From: Glycocaulis sp050485565
GTDB taxonomy: Bacteria; Pseudomonadota; Alphaproteobacteria; Caulobacterales; Maricaulaceae
Reading direction: 5' to 3'
Assembly: GCF_050485565.1 (NCBI RefSeq)
Contig: NZ_JBJHBQ010000002.1
Location: 1 to 64,000 of the forward strand
Length of the DNA stretch: 64,000 nucleotides
In this document: positions 44,144 through 53,368 of the stretch, in pieces
Numbering within the stretch: position 1 is the stretch's first letter
Layout: every line of letters begins with the position of its first letter
Translations under genes and position numbers: made by a program
Notes under the pieces: model-generated
Told to the model about the DNA's origin: nothing
The model's database searches: none
The model's input: only the letters and a program-made list of their open reading frames with translations

Positions 44144-45217
44144 ATGATCTCTTCAGTTCTAGTGCCGATTTTCCTGGCCATCACGGCTTCGCATTCAACC
44201 GATGATGTCCGTCTTGTCGCCGATGCTGGTGCTGACATCGCGTTGGTCGCAGACGCACATGATACCGTCAGATTGTTAGGGGGCGTGGTTTGGGCGGATG
44301 TCCCACCCCTGCAGGATGGCGTAATCCGGGCACAAATACGCATGGATGCGTCGCGCGGGTTCAGCGGCATTCTGTTTCGCGCCGAAGATGCGGAGAATGG
44401 TGAGATCGTCTATTTGCGCCATCACCGGGCCGGCGAGCTGGATGCCTGGCACTACACACCTCGCCATAACGCGATCGACGCCTGGCAGATATTCCAGGGT
44501 GAGGGCTTTACCGGCCGGGCGGAATTCCCGCTTGAGACTTGGGTCGATATCGAGCTGTCCCTTGCAGGCGACCGCGCCGTTCTGCGTGTTGGCGATACGG
44601 TCCTGCCCATATTTGCCCTTCAGCGTGAGACCGTTTCAGGCCGTATCGGCTTTTGGGGCCTGCGTTCGGCGCGCGATATACGCGCGGTGGAGGTTGTTGC
44701 CGGAGCTACGCCTGAACTGCTTGAGTTTGTTGGCGGGTTTTCATTGCCGGACGAGTCCGCTGCTCATGTTTCAGGGCTGATAGCGGAGTGGCGGGTCTCC
44801 GCGCCGTTTGGTGAAGCGCAACTGGCTGGTGTCTACAGTCTGGATCGCAGCACACTGCCTGGCGTGGCCGGAACCGTTGAAGCGCGCCATCGTGGTATCG
44901 CCAATCTTTCCGAACTCGCCACCAGATCATCTGAACACGACACGGTTCTCGCTGAAGCGGTGATCCACAGCGAGAACGACGCGATGATGCTGTTGCGCTT
45001 CGGGTTCTCGGATCGGACGCGAATCTATGTCAACGGAGATCTGGTTTATGTGGGCGATGCCAGCTTTCAGTCCCGTGATTTTCGTTTCCTGGGTACGGTG
45101 GGCCATTTTGACGGCGTGCCGGTCCGCCTGCGCGCGGGACAGAACATCATCAGCGCCGCCGTAACTGAACAACAAGGCGGGTGGGCGATAACCGCTCAGC
45201 TTGGCGCGCTTGACTAG
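44144..45217 (+). CDS. Secreted concanavalin-like (GH16/DUF1080-type) protein
   Basis: A 357-residue protein with a short hydrophobic signal (MISSVLVPIFLAITASHSTD). A first part looks like a jelly-roll lectin or DUF1080-type domain: GVIRAQIRMDASRGFSGILFRAEDAENGEIVYLRHHRAGELDAWHY and VDIELSLAGDRAVLRVGDTVLPIFAL. The second part (about 205-357) is a further beta region ending LRAGQNIISAAVTEQQGGWAITAQL, similar to the interaction modules of sugar-binding enzymes. Catalysis is not evident. Its stop shares bases with the stop of the convergent cytochrome gene. Confidence 0.66.
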   Translation: MISSVLVPIFLAITASHSTDDVRLVADAGADIALVADAHDTVRLLGGVVWADVPPLQDGVIRAQIRMDASRGFSGILFRAEDAENGEIVYLRHHRAGELDAWHYTPRHNAIDAWQIFQGEGFTGRAEFPLETWVDIELSLAGDRAVLRVGDTVLPIFALQRETVSGRIGFWGLRSARDIRAVEVVAGATPELLEFVGGFSLPDESAAHVSGLIAEWRVSAPFGEAQLAGVYSLDRSTLPGVAGTVEARHRGIANLSELATRSSEHDTVLAEAVIHSENDAMMLLRFGFSDRTRIYVNGDLVYVGDASFQSRDFRFLGTVGHFDGVPVRLRAGQNIISAAVTEQQGGWAITAQLGALD

Positions 45218-45705
45218 CGCCGCGTCTCCACCGCGAGGAAAGCGATGAGGTCATCGCGGTCTGCATCGTTGCGCAGGCCCGCAAAGCTCATCCGGTTGCC
45301 GGGCAGATAGGTGCGCGGATTGGCCAGCCACTCGTCCAGCTCGGCCTTTGTCCAGACGAAATCGGCCTGCTCCAGTGCGCGCGAGAAGCGGAAGCCTTCC
45401 GCCCCGCCGACTTCGCGCCCGAACATGCCATGCAGGTTGGGGCCGACCAGATGGCGCTCGCCACTGCCCAGCGTGTGGCAGGAGGCACAGCGCCGGAACA
45501 GGCGCCGGCCATTATCCAGATTGGCAGAGGCGTAAGGCTCGCCCAGCGTTGCAAGGATGGCGGCGGCCTCCTGCGGCGTTGCCGTGGTCTCCGGTGCGCC
45601 GCCATGGGTCTGGGGCTGCGGTCCCGGGGCAGGGGCGTCGCTCTCTCCGCAGGCTGCGAGCATCAAGGCCATTGCCAGAGAGGTCAAAGCTGCCGGATGG
45701 ATCAT
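45214..45705 (-). CDS. Cytochrome c lipoprotein
   Basis: A 163-residue c-type cytochrome. The lipoprotein signal ends LAAC (lipidated Cys19). A Pro/Ala/Thr-rich linker precedes the haem domain with RLFRRCASCHTLGSGERHLVGPNLHGMFGREVG (CASCH haem attachment) and the distal Met in LPGNRMSFAGL. The class I, small soluble type is held at a membrane and could pass electrons to a terminal oxidase. The stop overlaps that of the convergent gene through a shared CTAG. No oxidase genes are adjacent. Confidence 0.92.
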   Translation of the reverse strand: MIHPAALTSLAMALMLAACGESDAPAPGPQPQTHGGAPETTATPQEAAAILATLGEPYASANLDNGRRLFRRCASCHTLGSGERHLVGPNLHGMFGREVGGAEGFRFSRALEQADFVWTKAELDEWLANPRTYLPGNRMSFAGLRNDADRDDLIAFLAVETRR

Positions 45706-45764
45706 GGTGGGGCGTTCCTTGCGTGAATATCAGCCTGAAGACCTAGCGCCGACCAGCGGCGCTA

Positions 45765-46226
45765 TCAATCGGCGCGATGGGCTGGCGGCTGCGTCACGGT
45801 TTCGCGCCGCGCCGTCAGGATGAACAGAAACTCGCCCTCCAGCGTCACATCGCCGTGCCGGTTGGCGATACGCGCACGGGTGGTTGCCTTGCGGCCCGTC
45901 CTGGCGGTGACTTCCGCGCTGGCAAGGGCTGGGCCGTCATCGGGCGCAAACGGGCGGCGGTATTGCAGGTTGGCCGTTGCCGTCACGAAGACCTCTCCGG
46001 GGCCGCACAGCGTGTTGGTGGCAAGACCCGCCACCTGATCCAGCCAGCCGGCGCTCGCCCCGCCATGGACAGCGTTATTGAGATTTAGCCAGTGTTTCGC
46101 GACCGGAATTTCCAGCCGTGTACGCCCGTCCCCCAGTTCCAGCACGCGCGCGTCCAGCAGGCCCCAGAAGCGCTTGTGCGCTTCGTCGCTGCCAAAATGG
46201 TGCATCAGTCGGTCGGGCAGGGTCAT
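45765..46226 (-). CDS. PaaI-like hotdog thioesterase
   Basis: A 153-residue hotdog-fold protein. HWLNLNNAVHGGASAGWLDQVAGLATNT is the PaaI-type signature (N-x-x-x-x-x-HGG), and VTATANLQYRRPF and ATTRARIANRHGD complete the fold. It should hydrolyse acyl-CoA esters, probably of aromatic or medium-chain acids. It overlaps the acyl-CoA ligase gene by 4 bp and is the last gene of the leftward three-gene operon. This suits a role in clearing dead-end CoA esters made by the ligase. The exact substrate is unknown. Confidence 0.88.
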   Translation of the reverse strand: MTLPDRLMHHFGSDEAHKRFWGLLDARVLELGDGRTRLEIPVAKHWLNLNNAVHGGASAGWLDQVAGLATNTLCGPGEVFVTATANLQYRRPFAPDDGPALASAEVTARTGRKATTRARIANRHGDVTLEGEFLFILTARRETVTQPPAHRAD

Positions 46227-47749
46227 GTCTTGCTGGCGTGCTTGTCCGGTGAAGAGGGATACACAACGCTGCGTACGCTGGAGCGCGTCACCTTGCCAAC
46301 CGGATTGCGCGGCAGGCGCGCCAGGACGTGGATCGCCTTGGGCGATTTTACCGGCCCCAGCAGCTCGCGCGCGAGCGGCATGAGCTGCGCGCCATCAAGG
46401 GTCTGGCCGCGAACGGGGGTGACCGCGACCTCAAGCCGTTCTCCCCATTGCGGATCGGGGACCGCAAAGGCACACGCCTCATCAATGCCGGGCAAGGTCA
46501 GCAGCGCAGCCTCAATTTCTGCCGGATGGATGTTGTAGCCGCCGGAAATCAGCATGTCGCTGGCCCGTCCGGTGATGAACAGATAGCCGTCACGGTCGAG
46601 ATGGCCCAGATCACCGGTGTGCAGCCATCCCCGGCGCAGCGTGTCCTGGGTGCGCGTCCGATTGCCCAGATAACCGTCCATCAGAAGCGGTCCCTTGACC
46701 GTAATCTCGCCCGTCTGGCCGGGGCGAAGTGTCTCGCCCTCATGGCCGATAATGGCGATCTCGCATATGCGCCCCGCCTTGCCGACCGAGTTGGCAAGGC
46801 GCGGCTCTGCCAGCTCGGCCTCGGTGATCGCCGCGATGGTCATGGGCGCTTCGGTCTGGCCATAAAGCCCGGCGATGCGCGGGCCGAACGTGCGCTGGGC
46901 GCGCAGCAACTGGTCGGCAGGCATCGGGGCAGCCCCGTAGATGATGCGCCTTAGCGCCGGGGCAGCTACCGGCCGGTCCATCAGCGCGCACAGGCGCAGG
47001 ATCAGGGTCGGTGCCATGAAGCTTTCGGTCACCGCCTCATCATGCAGCAGGCGCAAAAGCAGGTTCGGGTCGCTCTTGTGGACCAGCACCAGCCGCCCGC
47101 CGCGCGCCAGCACCGGCAGGACGAAATGCGATGCGCCATGGGTGAGGGGGGAGCAGGCGAGGAATACCGGCATGCCCTCACGGCCAAACCGATCCTCCAT
47201 ATTGATGATATTGGCCATCACCGAGCGGTTGGACTGGATCACGCCCTTGGGTTCGCCGGTGGATCCGCCCGTGAACTTGATGGCCATCGTGTCTTCGGGC
47301 TTGCGCGCCAGTGGCTCAAAGCCGGGAGCGGGCGGCAGATCAGCCGGGATGGTTTCCACGCCGGGCGCGCATGAACGCAGGATGTCCGCCTCTGCCGGTC
47401 CGGCCAGCACAAGATCGGCCTTCACCTTCTCCAGAGCGGCGGCGTTAAGCTGCGGCCCGTTGCTGGGATTCAGCGGCACCCAGACCAGCCCCGCCGATTG
47501 GATCGCCAGATAGGCCGCCACATGGTCGATCGTGTTGGGGGCGGACAGGGCGATACGCGCGCCCGGCGGGAACCGGCTGGCCAGATGGGAGGCCAGGCTG
47601 CGCACCCGTTCAGACAGGGCATAAAATCCGATCCTGCCGATCAGGCGGCCCTCGGCGTCGTACTCGCATGCTGCGCCGTGGTCGGGAAAACGGCGCACCG
47701 CGTCCCAGAACAGGGCTATGGGTTGGGTGTCCAGCGTATTGCGTTTCAT
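46223..47749 (-). CDS. Acyl-CoA ligase (AMP-dependent synthetase), first copy
   Basis: A 508-residue adenylate-forming enzyme. MAIKFTGGSTGEPKGV is the ATP P-loop, IAGLYGQTEAPMTI the A5-type motif, GWLHTGDLGHLDRDGYLFITGRASDMLISGGYNIHPAEIE the hinge region, and PRNPVGKVTR the catalytic Lys region near the end. It forms acyl-AMP and then acyl-CoA. The start at 47749 overlaps the stop of the thiolase gene by 4 bp. It is the second gene of the thiolase-ligase-thioesterase operon. The substrate class (fatty versus aromatic acid) cannot be read from the sequence. A second copy is at 57460. Confidence 0.93.
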   Translation of the reverse strand: MKRNTLDTQPIALFWDAVRRFPDHGAACEYDAEGRLIGRIGFYALSERVRSLASHLASRFPPGARIALSAPNTIDHVAAYLAIQSAGLVWVPLNPSNGPQLNAAALEKVKADLVLAGPAEADILRSCAPGVETIPADLPPAPGFEPLARKPEDTMAIKFTGGSTGEPKGVIQSNRSVMANIINMEDRFGREGMPVFLACSPLTHGASHFVLPVLARGGRLVLVHKSDPNLLLRLLHDEAVTESFMAPTLILRLCALMDRPVAAPALRRIIYGAAPMPADQLLRAQRTFGPRIAGLYGQTEAPMTIAAITEAELAEPRLANSVGKAGRICEIAIIGHEGETLRPGQTGEITVKGPLLMDGYLGNRTRTQDTLRRGWLHTGDLGHLDRDGYLFITGRASDMLISGGYNIHPAEIEAALLTLPGIDEACAFAVPDPQWGERLEVAVTPVRGQTLDGAQLMPLARELLGPVKSPKAIHVLARLPRNPVGKVTRSSVRSVVYPSSPDKHASKT

Positions 47750-48978
47750 ACTGTAAGCACCGTCACCAGCGTGACGGCCTCCTCCACCCCCAGAAACCCG
47801 CCGCCATTCTCGCAAACGCCAGCGCGCGCGCCTTCAACCTGCATACTGCCTGCTTCCCCTCTCAGCTGGGCACACATTTCCGCGATCTGGATAATCCCCG
47901 TGGCCCCTACGGGGTGGCCCTTGGCGACCAGCCCGCCCCCTACATTGACCGGAATGTGGCCGCCGCGCGCCGTCGCGCCGGAGGCCGTGAACGGCCCGCC
48001 TTGCCCGCGCGGGCAGAGCCCCAGATTTTCAATCTGCAGGATTTCGGCAAAGCTTGTCGCGTCGTGGACCTCGGCGATATGCATGTCGGCAGGGCCAAGG
48101 CCCGCCGCCTCGCAAGCCAGATCAGCCGCGCGCTTGCCCAGATGCCCGTCCCAGTCATCGATGGCGCGCGCGCGGGCCGTCGTCCAGCCCATGCCTGCGA
48201 GCCTGACCGCGCGCTTATTGCCTTTTGCGGCGCTCGCCGATTGCAGCACGAGGGCCGCTGCGCCATCGCTGACCGGCGCGCACATGGCGCGCGTCAGCGG
48301 CCATATCACCGGCTTGTCCGCCAGCACCTGATCCATGGTGAAGGGCGTGCGGTATTGTGCATTCGGGTTCGCGGCGGCGTGGGTGTGGTTTTTGGCGGCG
48401 GCCATGGCGAGCTGCTCGCGCGTGGTGCCAAACGCTTCCATATGGGCGCGGGCGATGCCGGCATAGATGTCCATGAAAAAGCTGCGGGGCGCTTCTGCGG
48501 CGTCTGCCGGGATCAGGCCGGCACCCAGAGCCGCCATCGTGCTAGCGGTTTCCTCGATGCGTTCGATATCGGTGCCGCCGCGGAAAGCGGCCATGACCTG
48601 TTCGGTGCGGTCTGGGAAGACCATCTTTTCCGCGCCAACGACCAGCACGGTTTCGGCTTCGCCTGCGCGGATCATGGCGGTGCCCAGCGCGACGGCAGAG
48701 GAGCCGGACGCGCAGGCATTTTCCACGTTGACGATTCTGATGCCTTCAATGCCCAAGGGAGCAAGCGCGATTTCGCCGCGTACGGCATTCTGGCCCTCCA
48801 GCATGGGCTGGCGTGTGTTGGAGAAGAGGGCCGCTTCAATGCGCTCTGGCGTCAGCCCGGCATCGGCCAGCGCAGCCGTTACCGCTTCGCGCGTCAGGTC
48901 TTTCACCGAGCGTGCGGGATGTTTGCCGAGCGCGGTCATGGCGGCACCCGTGATGAAAATGCTGTCCATGCCTTGCAC
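47746..48978 (-). CDS. Thiolase-fold protein (SCP-x / lipid-transfer type)
   Basis: A 410-residue thiolase-superfamily protein. The nucleophile Cys89 is in VNVENACASGSSAVALG, the general-base His in AKGHPVGATG, and the C-terminal loop AGVCENGGGFLG keeps a Cys. The sequence has features of the lipid-transfer/SCP2 thiolases (DATSFAEILQIENLGLCPRGQGG) rather than classical FadA. A GTG at 48978 has AGAGG nine bases upstream; the ATG at 48969 is an alternative. It heads the leftward operon and is divergent from paaN, with regulatory DNA between them. Confidence 0.9.
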   Translation of the reverse strand: MQGMDSIFITGAAMTALGKHPARSVKDLTREAVTAALADAGLTPERIEAALFSNTRQPMLEGQNAVRGEIALAPLGIEGIRIVNVENACASGSSAVALGTAMIRAGEAETVLVVGAEKMVFPDRTEQVMAAFRGGTDIERIEETASTMAALGAGLIPADAAEAPRSFFMDIYAGIARAHMEAFGTTREQLAMAAAKNHTHAAANPNAQYRTPFTMDQVLADKPVIWPLTRAMCAPVSDGAAALVLQSASAAKGNKRAVRLAGMGWTTARARAIDDWDGHLGKRAADLACEAAGLGPADMHIAEVHDATSFAEILQIENLGLCPRGQGGPFTASGATARGGHIPVNVGGGLVAKGHPVGATGIIQIAEMCAQLRGEAGSMQVEGARAGVCENGGGFLGVEEAVTLVTVLTV

Positions 48979-49108
48979 GCCGTAAAACCTCTCGCAGGCG
49001 GGTTGCCCGGTAACTTCGATAAAGATACTTTCTTCGTCAACGTTATCGCGAACCGTCGGTTATGCAATCGTTTCGCAAGAGAAAAAATTCACTATAGGGG
49101 TCTGGTCC

Positions 49109-50794
49109 ATGGCGCACACCGCACATCTTTACGAGCAACATCGCGAGACGCTGGATACGGCCCTGAAGGCGGTGCGTACGCGCGATCACTGGAGCCCGTT
49201 CAGGGAATCGCCCAGCGCAAAACTGCACGGTGAAGACGCACCGCGCCTCGGCAAGGCCCGCTTTGACGCCCAGCTCGGCAAGGCGTTCGATCTCGATCAG
49301 CCCGGCACTGTCGGCACGCTGGGCGCGGAGGTTTCGCCCTATACGCGCCAGCCGCTGGGCATCACCTATCCCAAATCCGATCCGGCGGCGCTGTTTGCCG
49401 CTTCGCGCAAGGCCATGGCGGGGTGGATGAAGGCCAGCATCGAGGAACGCGCCGGCATCATCACCGAAATGCTGTTCGCGATGGAGAGGAATGCTTTCGA
49501 GAACGCGCATGCCACCATGCACACGGCGGGGCAGGGCTATGTGATGGCGTTCTCAGGCTCCGGCGCCAACGCGCTCGACCGGGGGCTGGAAGCGCTGGTC
49601 TATGCCATGAAGGCGATGGAAGACGTGCCGGAGACGGCAAGCTGGACCAAGCGCTTTCTGGAGCCCGAACCGGTCAGGCTGAACAAGCGTTATATGCGCG
49701 TGCCGCTGGGCCCGGCGGTGGTGATCTGCTGCGCGACCTTCCCCCTGTGGAACGCCTACCCCGCGATGACGGCCAATCTGATGACCGGCAATCCGGTGAT
49801 CGTGAAGCCGCACCCGACGGGCGTGCTGCCGGTCGCGATGGCGGTGCGCACCTGCCGCGAAGTGCTGGAGAAGGCGGGCTATGACCCGAACCTTGTGCTG
49901 CTGGCCGCCGACGAACCCCTGGACCAGATCACCATGAAGCTGCTGGAGCAGGCTGATTGCCGGATCGTGGACTATACCGGCTCCCAGCGCTTTGGCACCT
50001 GGATCGAAAACAACTGCCCCGGACGGTTGGTCTTCACCGAGACGGCGGGCTGCAACTCGGTCGTCATTCACTCCGCCAATGATTTTGGCCGCGTCGCGCA
50101 CACGGTCGCGCGCGCCATGGTGACGTTCGCCGCCCAGATGTGCACCGCGCCGCAGAATGTCTTCATTCCGCGTTCGGGCGTGCAGACGCCCGATGGCACG
50201 ATTGCCTATGACGACGCGGTGGAGACGCTGGTGTCTGCCATCGACAAGATCGCGGGCGACAACACGCTGGGGCCTGCCATCGCTGCCGCCGTGCAGGCCG
50301 ACGCGACTATCGAGAATGTCGAGGCGATGACGGCGAAGGGCGAGGCGGAGGGCAATATATTGCGCCGTTCCGGCCCGGTCTCGAACTCGGACTACCCGGA
50401 TGCACGGACGGCCAGCCCGGTCCTGATCGAATGCGACGCGAAGAACGAGGATTTCTACGGCGAGGAGCGCTTCGGCCCGGTCAGCTTCGTGATTCCGGTG
50501 GACAGCGCGGCAGAGGGCGTGCGCCTTGCCACCTCGCAGGCCCGCACACGCGGGGCCATCGCCTCCTATCTCTATTCGACCGATGAAAGCTTCATCGACG
50601 CCGCCGAGCCGGACTATCTCGCCGCCGGGGCCTCGCTCAGCATCAATATCGACCGGGGCATGCCGATGAACTTCATGGGCGCGTACTCAGATTATCATGT
50701 CACCGGGCTCAATCCGGCGGGCAATGCCAGCCTGACGGATCTCGCTTTCGTCGCTCCGCGCTTCCGTGTGGTGCAGATGCGCCGCCCCGGCTGA
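49109..50794 (+). CDS. PaaN-like aldehyde dehydrogenase
   Basis: A 561-residue aldehyde dehydrogenase of the PaaN2 group. It begins LYEQHRETLDTALKAVRTRDHWSPFRESPS, a pattern peculiar to this group. The cofactor region PAVVICCATFPLWNAYPAMTANLMTGNPVIVKPHP is followed by LVFTETAGCNSVVIHSAND and the catalytic Cys345 in AAQMCTAPQNVF. Unlike PaaZ it has no hydratase domain. PaaN proteins were named for phenylacetate degradation, but no paaABCDE ring-epoxidase genes are here. The dehydrogenase may thus oxidise an aldehyde made by the cleavage oxygenase nearby; that is inference. Confidence 0.88.
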   Translation: MAHTAHLYEQHRETLDTALKAVRTRDHWSPFRESPSAKLHGEDAPRLGKARFDAQLGKAFDLDQPGTVGTLGAEVSPYTRQPLGITYPKSDPAALFAASRKAMAGWMKASIEERAGIITEMLFAMERNAFENAHATMHTAGQGYVMAFSGSGANALDRGLEALVYAMKAMEDVPETASWTKRFLEPEPVRLNKRYMRVPLGPAVVICCATFPLWNAYPAMTANLMTGNPVIVKPHPTGVLPVAMAVRTCREVLEKAGYDPNLVLLAADEPLDQITMKLLEQADCRIVDYTGSQRFGTWIENNCPGRLVFTETAGCNSVVIHSANDFGRVAHTVARAMVTFAAQMCTAPQNVFIPRSGVQTPDGTIAYDDAVETLVSAIDKIAGDNTLGPAIAAAVQADATIENVEAMTAKGEAEGNILRRSGPVSNSDYPDARTASPVLIECDAKNEDFYGEERFGPVSFVIPVDSAAEGVRLATSQARTRGAIASYLYSTDESFIDAAEPDYLAAGASLSINIDRGMPMNFMGAYSDYHVTGLNPAGNASLTDLAFVAPRFRVVQMRRPG

Positions 50795-50826
50795 GGCGGC
50801 TTTTTCGCCACACCAGCTGCGTTGAT

Positions 50827-50863
50827 GATAGTTTCTTTAAAAAAGTCACCTTGAGTTAGTTCG
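50827..50863. promoter_or_regulatory. Candidate operator upstream of the TonB receptor
   Basis: The 24-bp stretch 50827-50850 (GATAGTTTC ... AAGTCACC) matches 19 of 24 positions of a stretch at 54836-54859. A second half-box GTTAGTTCG follows at 50855-50863. The half-box GATACTTTC also occurs in the thiolase/paaN divergent region (about 49024). It could be bound by the HxlR-family protein. Confidence 0.5.
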
Positions 50864-50953
50864 TTTATTGAAGTTATGGTGGCGGCGATACGGTCGTGCG
50901 GGCGATTCCGCTCCCATGGCCGGAATCCAAAAGAGACACAGGGGAGGTTCCAA

Positions 50954-53158
50954 GTGAACAGATCAAAAGCGTGGCTGCGCCTGTCTGTCGGTGCCATGGC
51001 ACTGACCGGAGCGCTGGCCTCGGCAGGCACCGCGATTGCGCAGTCTGCCGAAATCATCACCGTGACGGCCCAGCGCCGCGAGCAGTCCGTTCAGGATGTG
51101 CCGGTAGCCGTCAGCGCATTCAGCGCAGCGGATTTGCGCGATTCGTCCATTGCGGGCGTTGAGGGCATTGCCGACCGTACGCCGGGCTTCACCATGACAC
51201 GGTTCAATATCGGTGAGCCGCAGCTCTATATCCGCGGCATCGGCTCCACGTCGGATTCTGCGGCCGGCGACCCGTCTGTCGCGGTATCGATCGACGAGGT
51301 CTATATCGGCCGGGCCGGTGGCGGTGCGCTCAGCTTCTTTGATATCGAGCGCGTGGAAGTGCTGCGCGGCCCGCAAGGCACGCTCTATGGCCGCAACGCG
51401 GCTGGCGGCGCGGTCAACATCATCTCCGCCCGCCCGGACGCCACCCAGTCCTTTGGAGAGTTCACCTTCGGCTATGGCGACTATAATGACCGCCTGTTCA
51501 GCGCCGTGCTCAATGGTCCGCTGGGCGAAGGCGCTGCGGGGCGTCTGGCCTTTCTCTATCAGGCCCATGACGGCTATTCGCAAAGCGTGCCTTCGGGGTC
51601 TGACCTTGGCGGGGCGAGCACCTGGGGCGTTCGCGGGGCGGTAAGCTGGGATGCCGGCAATTGGAGCTTCCTGGCGCAGGCCGATTATGCGCGTGACAGA
51701 ACCGACGGTCAGGCGCGCGTTCCGGTGCTTGGACCCAATACGAACCCGGCCTTCGTTCCGCTGATCGGCGCGATCCGGGCGGGTCTCAATGAACGCCAGA
51801 GCTTCTCAGACCCGTCCACCTTCCAGGAGCGCGATAGCTGGGGTGTTCTCTTCCGCGCCGACACGAGTTTCGGCGATATGGATTTCACCTCGCTGACCTC
51901 CTATCGCGGTCTTGAATTCTCCTGGTTTGATGATCTGGGCGGTCTGCCTGTGCCGCCTTATGTGCTGCGCATTGAAGACATCAACGAAGACGAAGCCTGG
52001 CAGTTCACGCAGGAATTCCGCCTGTCGCGCACGCTCGACAATGGTGCCTTCTGGGTGGCCGGCCTCTACCTCTTCCACGAGGAAGTGGACCGCAATGAGC
52101 AGTTTATCGTGGACGCCCGTGCGCCGCTGCCTCCGATTGCATCGGGCGATGTGACCTTCTTCCAGGAAGCCACGAACCAGTCTGCCGCCGTGTTTGCCCA
52201 GCTCACCATGCCGCTGGCCGATACGCTGAACCTGACCGTGGGCGGCCGGCTTACCTACGACTCCAAGGAAATCTTCGCCCGCGGCGTGGACAATGCGACG
52301 CCCGGCGGGCCTTTCCCGGGTATTCCGCTCGGCCCGCCCCCGGGGGTAGCCTATCCGGCCGGCGCTTCGGGCAGCGAAAGCTGGACCGAGCCGACCTGGC
52401 GGCTGGCACTGGACTGGCAGGCATCGGACAATGTGATGCTCTATGCGTCCTATGACCGGGGCTACAAGTCCGGCCTCTATCCCAGCCAGGCGCAAAGCGC
52501 GGCGCAGGCCACGACGCCGCTCGACCCTGAAATTCTCGACAATTTCGAGGTGGGGATGAAATCGACCTTCGCCGAAGGCCGGGGCATCTTCAATCTGGCG
52601 GCGTTCTACACGGACTATCAGAGCTTGCAGGTTTACGAACTGCTGGGTCTTGCCCTGTCGACCTCGAATGCGGACGCGGAAATCCGCGGGGTTGAAGCGG
52701 AGTTCGCCTTCCAGGCCAATGACTACTTCCAGTTCGGCGGCTCTTATGCCTATCTGGATGCCCAGTACACGTCAGACGCGGTCTCCAGTCTCGGCGTGCT
52801 GCCCTATAACGGCAACCAGCTGACCCGCTCGCCAGAGCACCAGTACAATGTCTACGCAGCGCTGGAGCTTCCGGTGGCGTCAGGCACGGCGCGCGCGCGT
52901 GTCGATTACAACTGGACGGGGGACTATTACTTCGATCCGTCCAATGCGCCTGAAACGCTGGTGAGCTCCTATGGCACGGTCGATGCCCGGCTGAGCTGGG
53001 GACCGGACGATGCCAACTGGGATATTTCGCTGTGGGGCCGCAACCTCACTGACGAGCTCTATCCCAGCCACATCATCAAGAACCTCGATATCGGGTTCAC
53101 GGTGTTTGCGCCGCCGCGCACGTTCGGCGCGCAGTTCCGGATGCGTCTGGGCGGATAG
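50954..53158 (+). CDS. TonB-dependent outer-membrane receptor
   Basis: A 734-residue barrel receptor. The signal peptide (about 1-30, ending TAIAQ) is followed by the plug: AEIITVTAQRREQSVQDVPVAVSAFSA contains the TonB-box-like part, then PQLYIRGIGSTSDSAAGDPSVAVSIDEVYIGRAG and VEVLRGPQGTLYGRNAAGGAVNIISARP. The C-terminal barrel ends in FGAQFRMRLGG. The Q-R-R-x-Q-x-V-Q-D-V-P type is abundant in Caulobacter/Sphingomonas relatives and often imports catabolic substrates rather than siderophores. The GTG start at 50954 has GGGGAGG seven bases upstream. A palindromic repeat copy lies downstream. Confidence 0.94.
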   Translation: MNRSKAWLRLSVGAMALTGALASAGTAIAQSAEIITVTAQRREQSVQDVPVAVSAFSAADLRDSSIAGVEGIADRTPGFTMTRFNIGEPQLYIRGIGSTSDSAAGDPSVAVSIDEVYIGRAGGGALSFFDIERVEVLRGPQGTLYGRNAAGGAVNIISARPDATQSFGEFTFGYGDYNDRLFSAVLNGPLGEGAAGRLAFLYQAHDGYSQSVPSGSDLGGASTWGVRGAVSWDAGNWSFLAQADYARDRTDGQARVPVLGPNTNPAFVPLIGAIRAGLNERQSFSDPSTFQERDSWGVLFRADTSFGDMDFTSLTSYRGLEFSWFDDLGGLPVPPYVLRIEDINEDEAWQFTQEFRLSRTLDNGAFWVAGLYLFHEEVDRNEQFIVDARAPLPPIASGDVTFFQEATNQSAAVFAQLTMPLADTLNLTVGGRLTYDSKEIFARGVDNATPGGPFPGIPLGPPPGVAYPAGASGSESWTEPTWRLALDWQASDNVMLYASYDRGYKSGLYPSQAQSAAQATTPLDPEILDNFEVGMKSTFAEGRGIFNLAAFYTDYQSLQVYELLGLALSTSNADAEIRGVEAEFAFQANDYFQFGGSYAYLDAQYTSDAVSSLGVLPYNGNQLTRSPEHQYNVYAALELPVASGTARARVDYNWTGDYYFDPSNAPETLVSSYGTVDARLSWGPDDANWDISLWGRNLTDELYPSHIIKNLDIGFTVFAPPRTFGAQFRMRLGG

Positions 53159-53235
53159 TCTTTCGGGGACAGACGCAAGACGGGAAGGGCGGTGCCGCAA
53201 GGTGCCGCCCTTTTTGGTGGGAGGGTGTTCGTTTT

Positions 53236-53341
53236 CCTCCCCCGTTTACGGGGGAGGTGTCAGCGCAGCTGACGGAGGGGGGAGCTTTTGTGAAATCCCC
53301 CCCTCGGTCCTTCGGACCACTCCCCCCGTAAACGGGGGGAG
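53236..53341. repeat. Nested palindromic intergenic repeat, copy 2 (~106 bp)
   Basis: Same order as the element at 5415-5519: 53236-53257 (CCTCCCCCGTTTACGGGGGAGG), a small TCAGCGCAGCTGA-type hairpin, a GAGGGGGG / CCCCCCCTC pair, GGTCCTTCGGACC, and 53320-53341 (CTCCCCCC...GGGGGGAG). It lies between the convergent receptor and DUF1801 genes, so it could serve as a two-way terminator. Confidence 0.85.
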
Positions 53342-53368
53342 AAACCGCTGTGCCGCCCTTTTCTCATT

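Noticed and set aside
47668..49233. Open frame of 521 codons on the forward strand
   Set aside because: It runs opposite the thiolase gene and through the divergent promoter region. The thiolase motifs on the other strand are complete.
49109..50794. A paa phenylacetate-degradation cluster around the PaaN-like gene
   Set aside because: No paaABCDE, paaG, paaJ or paaK set is present. The ligases and thiolases show no paa-specific features I can confirm, so the name is used only as a family label.
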